From an uncultured Methanoregula sp. (GTDB lineage Archaea > Halobacteriota > Methanomicrobia > Methanomicrobiales > Methanospirillaceae), in contig NZ_OY759744.1 in NCBI RefSeq assembly GCF_963662735.1, positions 2,460,153 to 2,524,152 of the forward strand: a stretch of 64,000 bases of DNA, given 5' to 3'. Within the stretch, counting starts at the first letter, position 1, and every line of letters begins with the position of its first letter. Below the pieces are notes generated by a model, which saw nothing but the letters and a program-made list of their open reading frames with translations, was not told where the DNA came from and did no database searches. Positions 1 through 8,003 of the stretch are shown piece by piece. Position numbers and translations under genes: made by a program.

Positions 1-1
1 G

Positions 2-562
2 ATGAGCGTCATGTTCACGTCCGTGTTCTCCGGCATCCAGATCATCTGGGACAAGCAGTTCGGATTCCTAAAGGAAACGCTCGTTGCGCCGGTCACGCGG
101 CTGGAGATCATGCTCGGCCAGACTGCCGGCGGGGCGACGACCGCGGTCCTCCAGGGATTCATGATCCTGGTCATTTCCCTGTTCATCGGGCTGCAGGTCT
201 CGGGAGCATTCGGGTTTTTGACAGCGCTGCTCTTCATGGTGATGATCGGCATCTCGTTCACGGCATTCGGTATTGCGATTGCATCGCGGATGGACGATAT
301 GACAGGCTTCCAGCTGATCATGAACTTTGTCATCTTCCCGATATTCGGGTTGTCCGGGGCACTCTTCCCCATCAGCGCACTGCCTTCGTGGGTCTCACCG
401 ATCATCCTTCTCGATCCCCTGACATACGGGGTCGAGGGGATCCGGTACGGCCTGACCGGCGTATCCCAGATCAACCCGGTACTCTGTCTCGCGGTTATCA
501 GCGGGTTCACCCTGGCAATGACGGGTGCCGGCGCCTACCTCTTCCGGAAGATCAAACTGTAA
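2..562 (+). CDS. ABC-2 type transporter permease, 5'-truncated by the window edge
   Basis: This is the C-terminal 186 residues of a membrane permease that would pair with an ABC ATPase, probably in a drug or polysaccharide exporter of the DrrB/NodJ type. The visible part starts in a cytoplasmic stretch (residues about 1-40, with LKETLVAPVTR, typical of ABC-2 permeases) and then has about four hydrophobic segments. It ends with a PISALP...PLTYGVEGIRYGL region and a last helix followed by FRKIKL, which match the ABC-2 family end. Family members have about 250 residues, so about 70 N-terminal residues lie outside the window. The ATPase partner would be expected upstream. The substrate cannot be read from the sequence. 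Confidence 0.85.
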   Translation: MSVMFTSVFSGIQIIWDKQFGFLKETLVAPVTRLEIMLGQTAGGATTAVLQGFMILVISLFIGLQVSGAFGFLTALLFMVMIGISFTAFGIAIASRMDDMTGFQLIMNFVIFPIFGLSGALFPISALPSWVSPIILLDPLTYGVEGIRYGLTGVSQINPVLCLAVISGFTLAMTGAGAYLFRKIKL

Positions 563-647
563 TTGAAATGTAACAAAAAAAGTACAAAACCGGGTCATCC
601 GGGACCCGGAACTGTTTTTTCCAGAAATAATTATTTTAAAGAACCGG

Positions 648-2585
648 TTATTTCCCGCGGTTCTTCGGCAGGGTCAGGGTGAACGTGCTCCCGATCCCAA
701 ATACGCTCGACACCGTAATCGTTCCCCCGAGACGGGTTGCCCGGTTCCGCGCCATCGTAAGCCCGACGCCCAGCCGGCCGTACTTCCGCGAGAGCTTGTC
801 GGAATCGCTGATATAGAACGGGTCGAAGATGACCTCAAGCTTATCCGGTGCTATCCCGATCCCGTTGTCCGTAACGGAGATCCGCAGGTCGGTGGCAGTT
901 TCCTCGGATTTGATCCCGATTATCCGGGGCGGGTTCGAGTAACTGACCGCATTCGACAGGATCTCGTCCAGGATCTCGTGGATGTACGGGCCGTTGCTGG
1001 TGACAAGGGCATCTGCCGGGATATCCACGGTGATGGTTGCTTCTGACAGATATTTTCCCTGCCGGATCACGAGGTCGACCAGCTCGCGGACACCCACCGG
1101 CCCCATCTTCGGCCAGTAGTGCTCGTGGACCGATTCGAGAAGGCTGAGTTCCAGGATCTGGCTCACCATGTGCCGCTCCGACTCCACGTAGGTCCGGATT
1201 TTTTTGAGGATCTCAAGGGCATCCGGCTGGATCTTAAAACCCGCCGCATCTTCGACAAGAAGGTCAAGGTATCCTACCACCGGCTGGAGGGGCGTCCGGA
1301 GTTCGTGGGCTGCCACATTGATGAAATCTTTTTTCCGGTCGAGTTCATTCCGGAGCCGGACTGCCGTCATCTCCCGCTCCGTCACGTCCCGGAGTGCAAC
1401 AATGTTTGCCGTCTTGCCCTGGTACGAGATCAGGGTCCCGACCGACTCGACAATAAGCGTTTCCCCGGTGGGTTTTACGGCTTTGTATTTCTGGAGATAC
1501 CCCTGGTTTCCGCCAATGACATTCTGCAGGTCCCGGATCGCGGTCTCCCGGAATTCCGGCGCCACGAAGGAGAGCGCATTCATACCAAGGACATCTTCCA
1601 CCCGGGAATACCCGAACATCCGGACGATACTCTGGTTGACGTACAGGATTGTACCGGTCAGGTCCTGGATCAGGATACCGTCGAACGCATGTTCCGCCAG
1701 CATCCGGTAGCGCTCCTCGCTCTCCCGCAGGGCCTCTTCCGCCTCTTTCTGCTCTGTTATGTCAATTGCCACCATCTGGTATTCGATGATGCCGCCGGTT
1801 TCGTCAAACAGCGCCCGGTCGGTTCTCCGGAACCAGCGAAATCCCCCGGCCGGGAGATGTATCCGGTGCTCGAAGGTCTCGGCAGGGTTTTCAAAACTCA
1901 GGAGCAGGCGCTGTTTTTCGAGAATGGCGCGATCCTCTTCCGGCAGGAACGGCTCGAACGGCTGGCCGATCAGTTCTCCCCGGGTCATCCCGAAATACCG
2001 GCAGTACACATCGTTGACAAACAGGATGGTCCCGTCCGGGCGGTACCGCGCTATCAGCTCGGACTGATCGACGACAAGACGCCGGTAATGAATCTCCTCC
2101 TTTTCAGTGTGAGGGTCTGCTTCGGGAACAACAGGAGCAGCGGGCGTCCCGGCTCCCCCGGGTTGATCCGGGGAAGGATGGGCATCTTCAAGAGCCCGCT
2201 CGATGGTCAGGGGGAGCACTTTGAGATAATTGTAGTTCTGGTCCTTGACAAGGTAATCGAACGCACCTTTCCGGATGGCATCTGCTGCCGAATCCTCATC
2301 CTCGGCACCGGAAACGACAATGACCGGAATTCCCCGGGTGCGGAGTTCCGGGATAATATCAAACGGCGTCCCGTCACCGAGATAGAAATCGCAGACAACA
2401 ATATCCACCGGCTGGCCGGAAAGGATCGTCCGGGCCTCCGCAAGGGAACCGGCAATCCAGATCGTATAGGCGGGATGCCCGTCACGGACAAGCCGGGTGA
2501 AGGCCATCTGGTCAACCCGATCGTCTTCTATCAGGAGCAGCGTCAGTTTCCGGTTGTTCCTTGAAGACGGGGTCATCGCGGTCAT
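648..2585 (-). CDS. Hybrid signalling protein: receiver, two PAS domains, histidine kinase
   Basis: A cytoplasmic sensor kinase of 645 residues. The order is an N-terminal receiver domain (about 12-130, phospho-acceptor D66 in VVCDFYLGDG), PAS (about 170-290), PAS (about 295-410), a HisKA helix with phosphorylatable His in AAHELRTPLQ, and an HATPase domain with N box (EILSNAVSYS), G1 box (DNGIGIAP) and G2 region (GVGLTMARNRA). There are no membrane segments. The start overlaps the stop of the upstream response regulator by 4 bases (ATGA), which suggests translational coupling. The N-terminal receiver may take phosphate from the membrane kinase encoded first in this operon; that flow of phosphate is inference. 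The ligands of the PAS domains are unknown. Confidence 0.9.
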   Translation of the reverse strand: MTAMTPSSRNNRKLTLLLIEDDRVDQMAFTRLVRDGHPAYTIWIAGSLAEARTILSGQPVDIVVCDFYLGDGTPFDIIPELRTRGIPVIVVSGAEDEDSAADAIRKGAFDYLVKDQNYNYLKVLPLTIERALEDAHPSPDQPGGAGTPAAPVVPEADPHTEKEEIHYRRLVVDQSELIARYRPDGTILFVNDVYCRYFGMTRGELIGQPFEPFLPEEDRAILEKQRLLLSFENPAETFEHRIHLPAGGFRWFRRTDRALFDETGGIIEYQMVAIDITEQKEAEEALRESEERYRMLAEHAFDGILIQDLTGTILYVNQSIVRMFGYSRVEDVLGMNALSFVAPEFRETAIRDLQNVIGGNQGYLQKYKAVKPTGETLIVESVGTLISYQGKTANIVALRDVTEREMTAVRLRNELDRKKDFINVAAHELRTPLQPVVGYLDLLVEDAAGFKIQPDALEILKKIRTYVESERHMVSQILELSLLESVHEHYWPKMGPVGVRELVDLVIRQGKYLSEATITVDIPADALVTSNGPYIHEILDEILSNAVSYSNPPRIIGIKSEETATDLRISVTDNGIGIAPDKLEVIFDPFYISDSDKLSRKYGRLGVGLTMARNRATRLGGTITVSSVFGIGSTFTLTLPKNRGK

Positions 2586-2995
2586 CCGGGTAATTCGCTC
2601 AGCGTCCAGTAGAGCCGTATTGTCCGCATAACATCCACGAACTGCTGGTAATCGACGGGTTTTATCATATAGCCGGAAACGCCCAGGTCAAAACTCTGGA
2701 TCTTGTCCAGCTCCCCCCGCGAGGTGGTGAGAACAATTACGGGTATCCGTTTGAGATCATCCTCTTTTTTTATAATGGTGAGGAATTCATGCCCGTTCAT
2801 CTTGGGCATGTTGAGATCGAGAAGGATGATAGCCGGTTTTTCATTTGCCGGGTTTTTTAAGTATTCCAGGGCCTCTTCCCCGTTCTCTACATGGGAGAGC
2901 GGGTTGGTGACCTTGAGATCCCGCAGGGCCCGCTTGACGGACATCATGTCAACAATGTCGTCCTCGACAAGGAGTATGGTCTTATCGTTCTTCAT
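2582..2995 (-). CDS. Stand-alone response regulator (CheY/Rcp1-like receiver)
   Basis: A single receiver domain of 137 residues with no output domain. It shows the acidic pair (LLVEDD), the acceptor Asp in IILLDLNMPKMNG, the conserved Thr in VLTTS and the Lys in YMIKPVD. The loop sequence and length resemble Rcp1-type regulators that partner phytochrome-like or PAS kinases. It sits between two kinase genes with 4-base ATGA overlaps at both ends, so all three are almost surely one transcript. It probably shuttles phosphate between the two kinases or to a separate target; no DNA-binding part is present. Confidence 0.9.
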   Translation of the reverse strand: MKNDKTILLVEDDIVDMMSVKRALRDLKVTNPLSHVENGEEALEYLKNPANEKPAIILLDLNMPKMNGHEFLTIIKKEDDLKRIPVIVLTTSRGELDKIQSFDLGVSGYMIKPVDYQQFVDVMRTIRLYWTLSELPG

Positions 2996-4761
2996 GGAGA
3001 TTCTCCGTCCGTTGTGTGGGATATCGGCACGGTAAAGTAAAAAATACTTCCTTTTCCTGGTTCCGACTCGACCCAGATCCTGCCGCCATTTACTTCCACG
3101 ATTCTCTTGACAATGGAGAGGCCAATACCGGTGCTCTCGACATGGTCCCGGGGCTGGAGTGTCTGGAAGATCTGGAAGATCTTCTCGAAATACCGCTCTT
3201 CGATCCCCGGGCCATTGTCCCGGACAGAGAATTTCCAGAAGGTTCCCTCCTGGATGCAGCTGATGTGGATCTCCCCGGCGGGCTTATCCATGTACTTGGC
3301 AGCGTTCCCGATAAGGTTCGAGAATACCTGCCGGATCCGGGTTTTCTCGTAGAGAACCGTCGGGAGCGGCGTGTCGATGGTGACCGCGATGTGGGGCGGC
3401 ACGGAGAGGCTGTCGATCACTTCCGGGACCGCTGCATCGAGACTGACCAGGTCCCGCTGCTCCCGTACCCTGCCGACACGGGAATATTCCAGGATTCCTT
3501 CGATCAGGTTCTGCATCCGCTGGACGCGGTTGACGAGAAGATCCAGCTGGGTTTTACCATCGTCGTCGAATTTATCCTTGTAGTCGGAATACAGCCACTG
3601 CGAGAGGGACCCGATTGCCCGGAGCGGGGCCTTGAGATCATGGGAGACTATGTAGGCAAAATCCTTGAGCTCCGAATTGGCAGCCTCGAGTTCCCTGATC
3701 AGCTGGGCGTTCTGCTCCTCCATCTTCTTTCGTTCGCGGATATCGACAAAGGACTCGATAAGCATGTGCCGGGTCCCGAGCATTATGCTGTTCACGCTCT
3801 TGATGATCGGGATTTGCTGGCCATGGATATCGATGAGAATCCGTTCCGCATTGTCAACCGGCTGGTTGAGATCGGTAATCGGGCATTTGTTCACTTCAGC
3901 AGGGCAGACAAAAGTGTGGCATATCCTGCCGACCACATCCTCTCTTTTTGCGCCGATGATGGACAGGGCCTTGGGGTTGATGTCCGTGATGAGGTGAGTT
4001 TCCGCATCAATGATGAGAACCCCGGCCTGGATGGACTGCATGATCGTCTTGAGGTATTCCTCGTTCTCCCTGAGGACAATGTAGGCCCGTTCCTGCATGG
4101 CCGCAGTAAAAGCGGCAACCGATACGGCAATCACGAAGGTCGCGAGCAGGACAAGGATGAACAGGATCTTCAGGGTCATCAGGCGCGATGACAGCAACCC
4201 TGCATCGATATCGATACCGATAATACCGACCACTTCACCCCGGTGGTTATAGACCGGGGCATAGGATGAGAAGACCGTGCCCCATTCATCGGTAGTGAAA
4301 CCGGGCTCTGCAACGGGCATATAAAATCCGTTCACGAGTGCGGGCGTGATATTGGTGTAGGTTTCACCGATAGGTGCCCCGGGTATTGCTGCAGCCGGGT
4401 TCCGGTAATCCGCATCAACTACGAACGCAACGGTGCCGTTGATCCGGTTCATGGTGTAAATATACCTGATATCCGGGTTGGCATTCCGGATGCGGTTCAG
4501 CTGATCGTAAATACCCTTGTACGCTGGAGTGTTTTCATCGCCGGGCTGCAGGGATGCAAGCATATCGCCGTCCATTGTCCCGGACGCAGTCCGGACCGAT
4601 GAGAGCCCCTCATTAGAGGTCGACTCCATAAGGAGGACCTGGGTCTGCTGGAACACGGCAACAAAGATGAAAACAGTTGCTGCAAGGATGATGAGGAAAA
4701 CAGCGAGTCCGATCTTCTTCATTGCCGGATTCTTCCAGAACGTTTCAGACACACTCCCCAT
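2992..4761 (-). CDS. Membrane PAS sensor histidine kinase with extracytoplasmic sensor domain
   Basis: First gene of the signalling operon, 589 residues. It has an N-terminal transmembrane helix (about 15-37), an extracytoplasmic region of about 155 residues that looks like a CACHE/PDC sensor (it contains YIYTMNR and GEVVGIIGIDID near its end), a second helix (about 195-220), and a PAS domain (about 235-350) followed by a short coiled coil. HisKA has His in YIVSHDLKAPLRAI; the HATPase part has NLIGNAAKYM, DNGPGIEERYF and GIGLSIVKRIVE. Such kinases sense small molecules outside the membrane. The ligand is unknown. The first of two candidate Met codons is used here; MKKIGL at residue 14 is an alternative start. 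Confidence 0.9.
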   Translation of the reverse strand: MGSVSETFWKNPAMKKIGLAVFLIILAATVFIFVAVFQQTQVLLMESTSNEGLSSVRTASGTMDGDMLASLQPGDENTPAYKGIYDQLNRIRNANPDIRYIYTMNRINGTVAFVVDADYRNPAAAIPGAPIGETYTNITPALVNGFYMPVAEPGFTTDEWGTVFSSYAPVYNHRGEVVGIIGIDIDAGLLSSRLMTLKILFILVLLATFVIAVSVAAFTAAMQERAYIVLRENEEYLKTIMQSIQAGVLIIDAETHLITDINPKALSIIGAKREDVVGRICHTFVCPAEVNKCPITDLNQPVDNAERILIDIHGQQIPIIKSVNSIMLGTRHMLIESFVDIRERKKMEEQNAQLIRELEAANSELKDFAYIVSHDLKAPLRAIGSLSQWLYSDYKDKFDDDGKTQLDLLVNRVQRMQNLIEGILEYSRVGRVREQRDLVSLDAAVPEVIDSLSVPPHIAVTIDTPLPTVLYEKTRIRQVFSNLIGNAAKYMDKPAGEIHISCIQEGTFWKFSVRDNGPGIEERYFEKIFQIFQTLQPRDHVESTGIGLSIVKRIVEVNGGRIWVESEPGKGSIFYFTVPISHTTDGESP

Positions 4762-4971
4762 AGGAAAACACCAGTACCGGATCGGTTATTTCACACTATG
4801 GTCGGCAGTGATGCTATTAAAAGAATGGCCCGGAAATCCGGGACGCGGGCAAAAACGGGATAATCATAGTAACGGGACCGGTAGGCAATAATAAAAAACC
4901 CTGAAAATTCTCAAACGAAAAATTCCCAAACACATTTGTACTCTTCCGACGAATCACCTGTCAGGAATATC

Positions 4972-5670
4972 ATGAAGTACGAGATCATTGGGAATAATCT
5001 CCAGATGGCAGAGATCGACTTACCGGCCGGCATCGGGATCTATGCCGAAGCCGGGTCTATGGTCAACATGAGCGGCACGATGACCATGGAAAGCCAGCTC
5101 AAAGGCGGCATCGTCTCCGGCCTGAAACGTGCGGTGGCCGGGGAAAGTCTCTTCCTCACCCGGTTTATCTCGCCCGATACCCGGGGTTTTGTCTCCTTTG
5201 CCGGTACCATCCCCGGCAAGATCTTTGCTGTCGTTATTGCGCCGGGAAAAGAGTTCATTGCCCAGAAAGACTCGTTCCTCTGCTGTGATGAAGGCGTGGA
5301 ACTGGACATCGCATGTACGGCCAATATCCCGGCAGGACTCTTTGGCGGGAGCGGGTTCATATTCCAGAAAATGACCGGCAACGGCACCGTCCTCCTCCAC
5401 TGCTGCGGCGATATTGTGGAAAAAGTCCTCGCGCCGGGGGAAGTTGTCAAGGTCCAGACCGGCCTTGTTGTCGGTTTTGAAGATACCGTGAGCTACGACA
5501 TCTCCCTTGCCGGTGGCGTGACGACCGCGCTCTTTGGCGGCGAAGGTCTCTTTGTCACTACCCTGACCGGGCCGGGAAAAGTAGTCCTCCAGTCCATGAA
5601 CCTTGCAAAGATAGCCAACGCCCTGATCCCGTACCTGCCAAAACCCGAGATAAAAGTAAAACCGGTATAA
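4972..5670 (+). CDS. TIGR00266/AIM24-family protein
   Basis: A 232-residue soluble protein. It begins MKYEIIGNNLQMAEI and has the family-typical IYAEAGSMV segment, several short beta-strand repeats with GGSGFIFQKMTGNG and FGGEGLFVTTLTGPG, and the double tryptophan-barrel-like layout of AIM24/TIGR00266 proteins. These are widespread in archaea and bacteria; the yeast AIM24 protein acts at the mitochondrial inner membrane, but the prokaryotic role is not established. The ATG at 4972 is chosen because family proteins start M(K/E)YEI; a TTG 36 bases upstream in frame lacks support. It converges tail-to-tail with the caspase-like gene, with 13 bases between. Confidence 0.85.
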   Translation: MKYEIIGNNLQMAEIDLPAGIGIYAEAGSMVNMSGTMTMESQLKGGIVSGLKRAVAGESLFLTRFISPDTRGFVSFAGTIPGKIFAVVIAPGKEFIAQKDSFLCCDEGVELDIACTANIPAGLFGGSGFIFQKMTGNGTVLLHCCGDIVEKVLAPGEVVKVQTGLVVGFEDTVSYDISLAGGVTTALFGGEGLFVTTLTGPGKVVLQSMNLAKIANALIPYLPKPEIKVKPV

Positions 5671-5683
5671 TGTTCTGCCGGTT

Positions 5684-6421
5684 TCAGGCATCCCATCCCA
5701 GTTTTTCCAGCAGGTACCGGGTCTCGTCCTGCGCCTCGAACCCGGGACCCCGGGGCTGGACAACGAGCGTGATGGCATTTTTTAAGGGAATGGTTTTCCC
5801 TTTCATCTTGCAGAGCGCATAATCCCCGTTGAACCGGCTGAGGGCCCTGACAAACGCGTCGAGGATCTTCTTCCGGTCCTTGAGATCGCTTTTCCGGAGT
5901 TTCATGAGGTGCTCGAAGATCGAGACATCGATCAAGGTACTTGCCATCCATCCGATCTCGCAGGTATACCCGAAGATCCAGGCTATGTGGGAATTTTTCG
6001 TAGTCGAGATGAAGTCATCGATATTGTTGCCAACGCTGCAGGAGCCGATCAGGACCCCTTCGATATTGGAATAGTTTGCCGCATTTTTCACGGCCTTGAA
6101 CATGGCAGGGAGTTTCATGCCGGTCTTTGCCTTGAGCCCGCCGATCCGTTTCCCGGTGCCGTGGGCTGCAACGTACAGGAAGAGCCGGTCCTCGCTCGTG
6201 TTGGTGAGGTCATCCTCAAGCGCCCTCCGGAATCCGATCTTCTCGTAAAAATTCGCATAATAGATATTGAAATCGCCACGGTAGCTTTCTAGGCCTTCCA
6301 GGAAGAGGAGGACAGACGGTCGTTTGGGTTTCTGCTCAGGAGTCCACCAGAGCCCTTCGATAACAAGGAGTGCGGAGTTTGACATGCGATCACGGTGTTG
6401 TTCCTGAAAAGGAGAGAGCAT
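5684..6421 (-). CDS. Caspase-like (clan CD cysteine peptidase fold) protein, stand-alone
   Basis: No named family is recognised with certainty, but the 245 residues carry both marks of a clan CD (caspase, metacaspase, gingipain, CHAT) catalytic core. A hydrophobic strand runs into AAHGTG (catalytic-His candidate H87), and a second hydrophobic strand runs into GVLIGSCSVGNN (catalytic-Cys candidate C128), 41 residues later. A helix of the MFKAVKNAA type lies between, as expected for the fold. There is no signal peptide, membrane helix or added domain. Substrate and trigger are unknown. Two starts are possible: ATG at 6421 (with AAAGGT about 11 bases upstream and an AT-rich box near 6463) and ATG at 6385 (MSNSALLV); with the second, H and C are residues 75 and 116. 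Confidence 0.55.
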   Translation of the reverse strand: MLSPFQEQHRDRMSNSALLVIEGLWWTPEQKPKRPSVLLFLEGLESYRGDFNIYYANFYEKIGFRRALEDDLTNTSEDRLFLYVAAHGTGKRIGGLKAKTGMKLPAMFKAVKNAANYSNIEGVLIGSCSVGNNIDDFISTTKNSHIAWIFGYTCEIGWMASTLIDVSIFEHLMKLRKSDLKDRKKILDAFVRALSRFNGDYALCKMKGKTIPLKNAITLVVQPRGPGFEAQDETRYLLEKLGWDA

Positions 6422-6551
6422 GACAGTGCTTAAACCTTTGCGACCTGCAAGGCCGGGACAAGAATTTAATGCTTTGAAACAAGACGCTAATCATCCCCCG
6501 GTTAACGCCGGGTCCGGCTTGCCGGCAGGGAAACGGTACAGGAGTTGCGCC

Positions 6552-6884
6552 ATGCCTGATGAACAACGGGAACAGGAGTCCACCGGATTCTGCATGGATC
6601 CGGGCAACGGAGACGGACCGAAGTCCGCAACGTCAGCCGCTCTGACCCTTGAGAATATCATCGATATGACCGGCGAACTTGAGCACCTCAACGAGCTGGT
6701 AATGATCCATCTCGGGAAGGGCGGCGGGTTCACCGGCCAGCAGTCCTATTTTACGATAGTAACCCCGGTCCTTGACAGCCTGGAGATCGTAATCCGGCAC
6801 CGGTACCGGCCCAGCATGAGCCGGAATGAGATAAAATTAATAATCCAGGACTGGATCGACAAGGAGATCGCGGGACTGCAATAA
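6552..6884 (+). CDS. Hypothetical small protein
   Basis: A 110-residue protein of unknown function. The first 35 residues are polar and probably disordered. The rest looks helical (LENIIDMTGELEHLNELVMIHL) and ends with a basic-acidic helix (NEIKLIIQDWIDKEIAGL). There are no cysteine motifs and no membrane segment. The ATG at 6552 is preceded by GGAG 8 bases upstream; a longer in-frame reading to 6420 would run through a stretch with poor protein character. It stands alone, head-to-head with the caspase-like gene and tail-to-tail with the next surface protein. Confidence 0.6.
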   Translation: MPDEQREQESTGFCMDPGNGDGPKSATSAALTLENIIDMTGELEHLNELVMIHLGKGGGFTGQQSYFTIVTPVLDSLEIVIRHRYRPSMSRNEIKLIIQDWIDKEIAGLQ

Positions 6885-6889
6885 AAAAA

Positions 6890-7867
6890 TTAGTTCTGTT
6901 TTTGCCGGTACGCGATCAATGCAAAGGTTCCCGCAAGGGCGGCAAGGCACAGCACCGGGGGCAGGGGAGATTTGGTTGCCGCGGGGGATACCGGGGCCGG
7001 GGTTTTTTCTGAATGGGTTGTTATGCCGGAACTCGTGGAGTTTGCTCCCGTGGCAATAGTGATTGTCGTGGTTTTCTTATCTGCCTGTACCTTGTCTACA
7101 AGGACTTTTGACAGGACCGTATAGGTGCCTGCAGGCAGGTTCCGGGTATCGGGCTGGACCGTAAATGCAAAGGATTTGTCCGGGAGGATAGCCGCACCCT
7201 GCAGTGCGGTGGAATTTGTTACAAGAAGATTTCCTTCCGATCCGGATATGGTGACCGTGTTCACAACATTTTCCTGGTGAATGTTACCGGTGTTCTTGTA
7301 TGTTGTCGTGACCGTCGCAGGCTGGCCGGCCGCACCATTGGAGACGTCGACGCTGGTTATACTGCCCGTAACGGTCGGCTCACTCCCGAGAATTGTTAAG
7401 AAGACCGGGATATTGGTTTCAGAGGCAGTCACGTTCTTTCCCGGGAGGGTGTGGATAACAACCATGGCATACCTGCCACCGTCTCCTGCATCGGCCGGGA
7501 GCTGGAACGACAGGATAATCTGCTTCTTTTCTCCTTTATCGACGTGAATGGCGTTTTGTTCGACAGAAGTATATTTCCTGGCAGAATAGGTGTACGTGTC
7601 TTTGATCGGATCCACAGCGGTGTATTGCAGATCCGGTTTCTGGTAGATACCCATAACGTCAACGAGAAGATCAACTGGTTCGTCAGTCCAGGAATTGCCT
7701 GCCAGCACGGCGTAATTGACGGTTCCCCCGGGGGCGACACTGCCCTTGTACTGGGATACGGAAATATTCAATGCGGATACCGGGAGGCAGAGCCCGATCA
7801 ACACAAGGAAAACCAGTGCAGCAACCGGGATCATCCCCCCCCGGGATGTGGTAAAACGGTCGTCCAT
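6890..7867 (-). CDS. Secreted surface protein with C-terminal membrane anchor
   Basis: About 325 residues. An N-terminal hydrophobic signal (VAALVFLVLIGLCLPVSALNI) is followed by beta-rich modules; the first contains SVAPGGTVNYAVLAGNSW, a fold common in NEW3/DUF916-like extracellular modules. Then come a Ser/Thr/Pro-rich linker (ANSTSSGITTHSEKTPAPVSP) and a C-terminal helix LPPVLCLAALAGTFALIAY with a basic tail (RQKQN). That layout is typical of archaeal cell-surface proteins anchored by one helix, with the linker likely glycosylated. A GTG at 7879 would add four residues. Function unknown; it probably acts outside the cell. Confidence 0.7.
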   Translation of the reverse strand: MDDRFTTSRGGMIPVAALVFLVLIGLCLPVSALNISVSQYKGSVAPGGTVNYAVLAGNSWTDEPVDLLVDVMGIYQKPDLQYTAVDPIKDTYTYSARKYTSVEQNAIHVDKGEKKQIILSFQLPADAGDGGRYAMVVIHTLPGKNVTASETNIPVFLTILGSEPTVTGSITSVDVSNGAAGQPATVTTTYKNTGNIHQENVVNTVTISGSEGNLLVTNSTALQGAAILPDKSFAFTVQPDTRNLPAGTYTVLSKVLVDKVQADKKTTTITIATGANSTSSGITTHSEKTPAPVSPAATKSPLPPVLCLAALAGTFALIAYRQKQN

Positions 7868-7906
7868 AACAGAATTCACTGGAAAGAATTAGGGAGGTGG
7901 ACATAA

Positions 7907-7999
7907 ATGGTTGTTGTGTTTTGTTCCGGGCAATCGATACGCCCGAATATGCCCGGTAAAAAACCCTGCACGTATCCTGTACGTGAAAATCTGCAATAA
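7907..7999 (+). CDS. Possible 30-residue small ORF with strong ribosome-binding site
   Basis: An ATG at 7907 follows GGGAGGTGG at near-ideal spacing, and the frame runs 30 codons to TAA at 7997. It exactly fills the gap between two minus-strand genes. The predicted peptide begins MVVVFCSGQS and has no clear helix or domain. The strong Shine-Dalgarno match is the only positive evidence. It could be chance, since no promoter is obvious in the 40 bases upstream. Confidence 0.25.
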   Translation: MVVVFCSGQSIRPNMPGKKPCTYPVRENLQ

Positions 8000-8003
8000 A
8001 AAA

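Noticed and set aside
1119..2564. Long open frame on the plus strand opposite the hybrid kinase
   Set aside because: It is the antisense shadow of a well-supported kinase gene and has no domain, ribosome-binding site or promoter.
3016..4191. Long open frame on the plus strand opposite the membrane kinase
   Set aside because: Antisense shadow of the PAS kinase; amino-acid make-up is that of a reversed reading frame.
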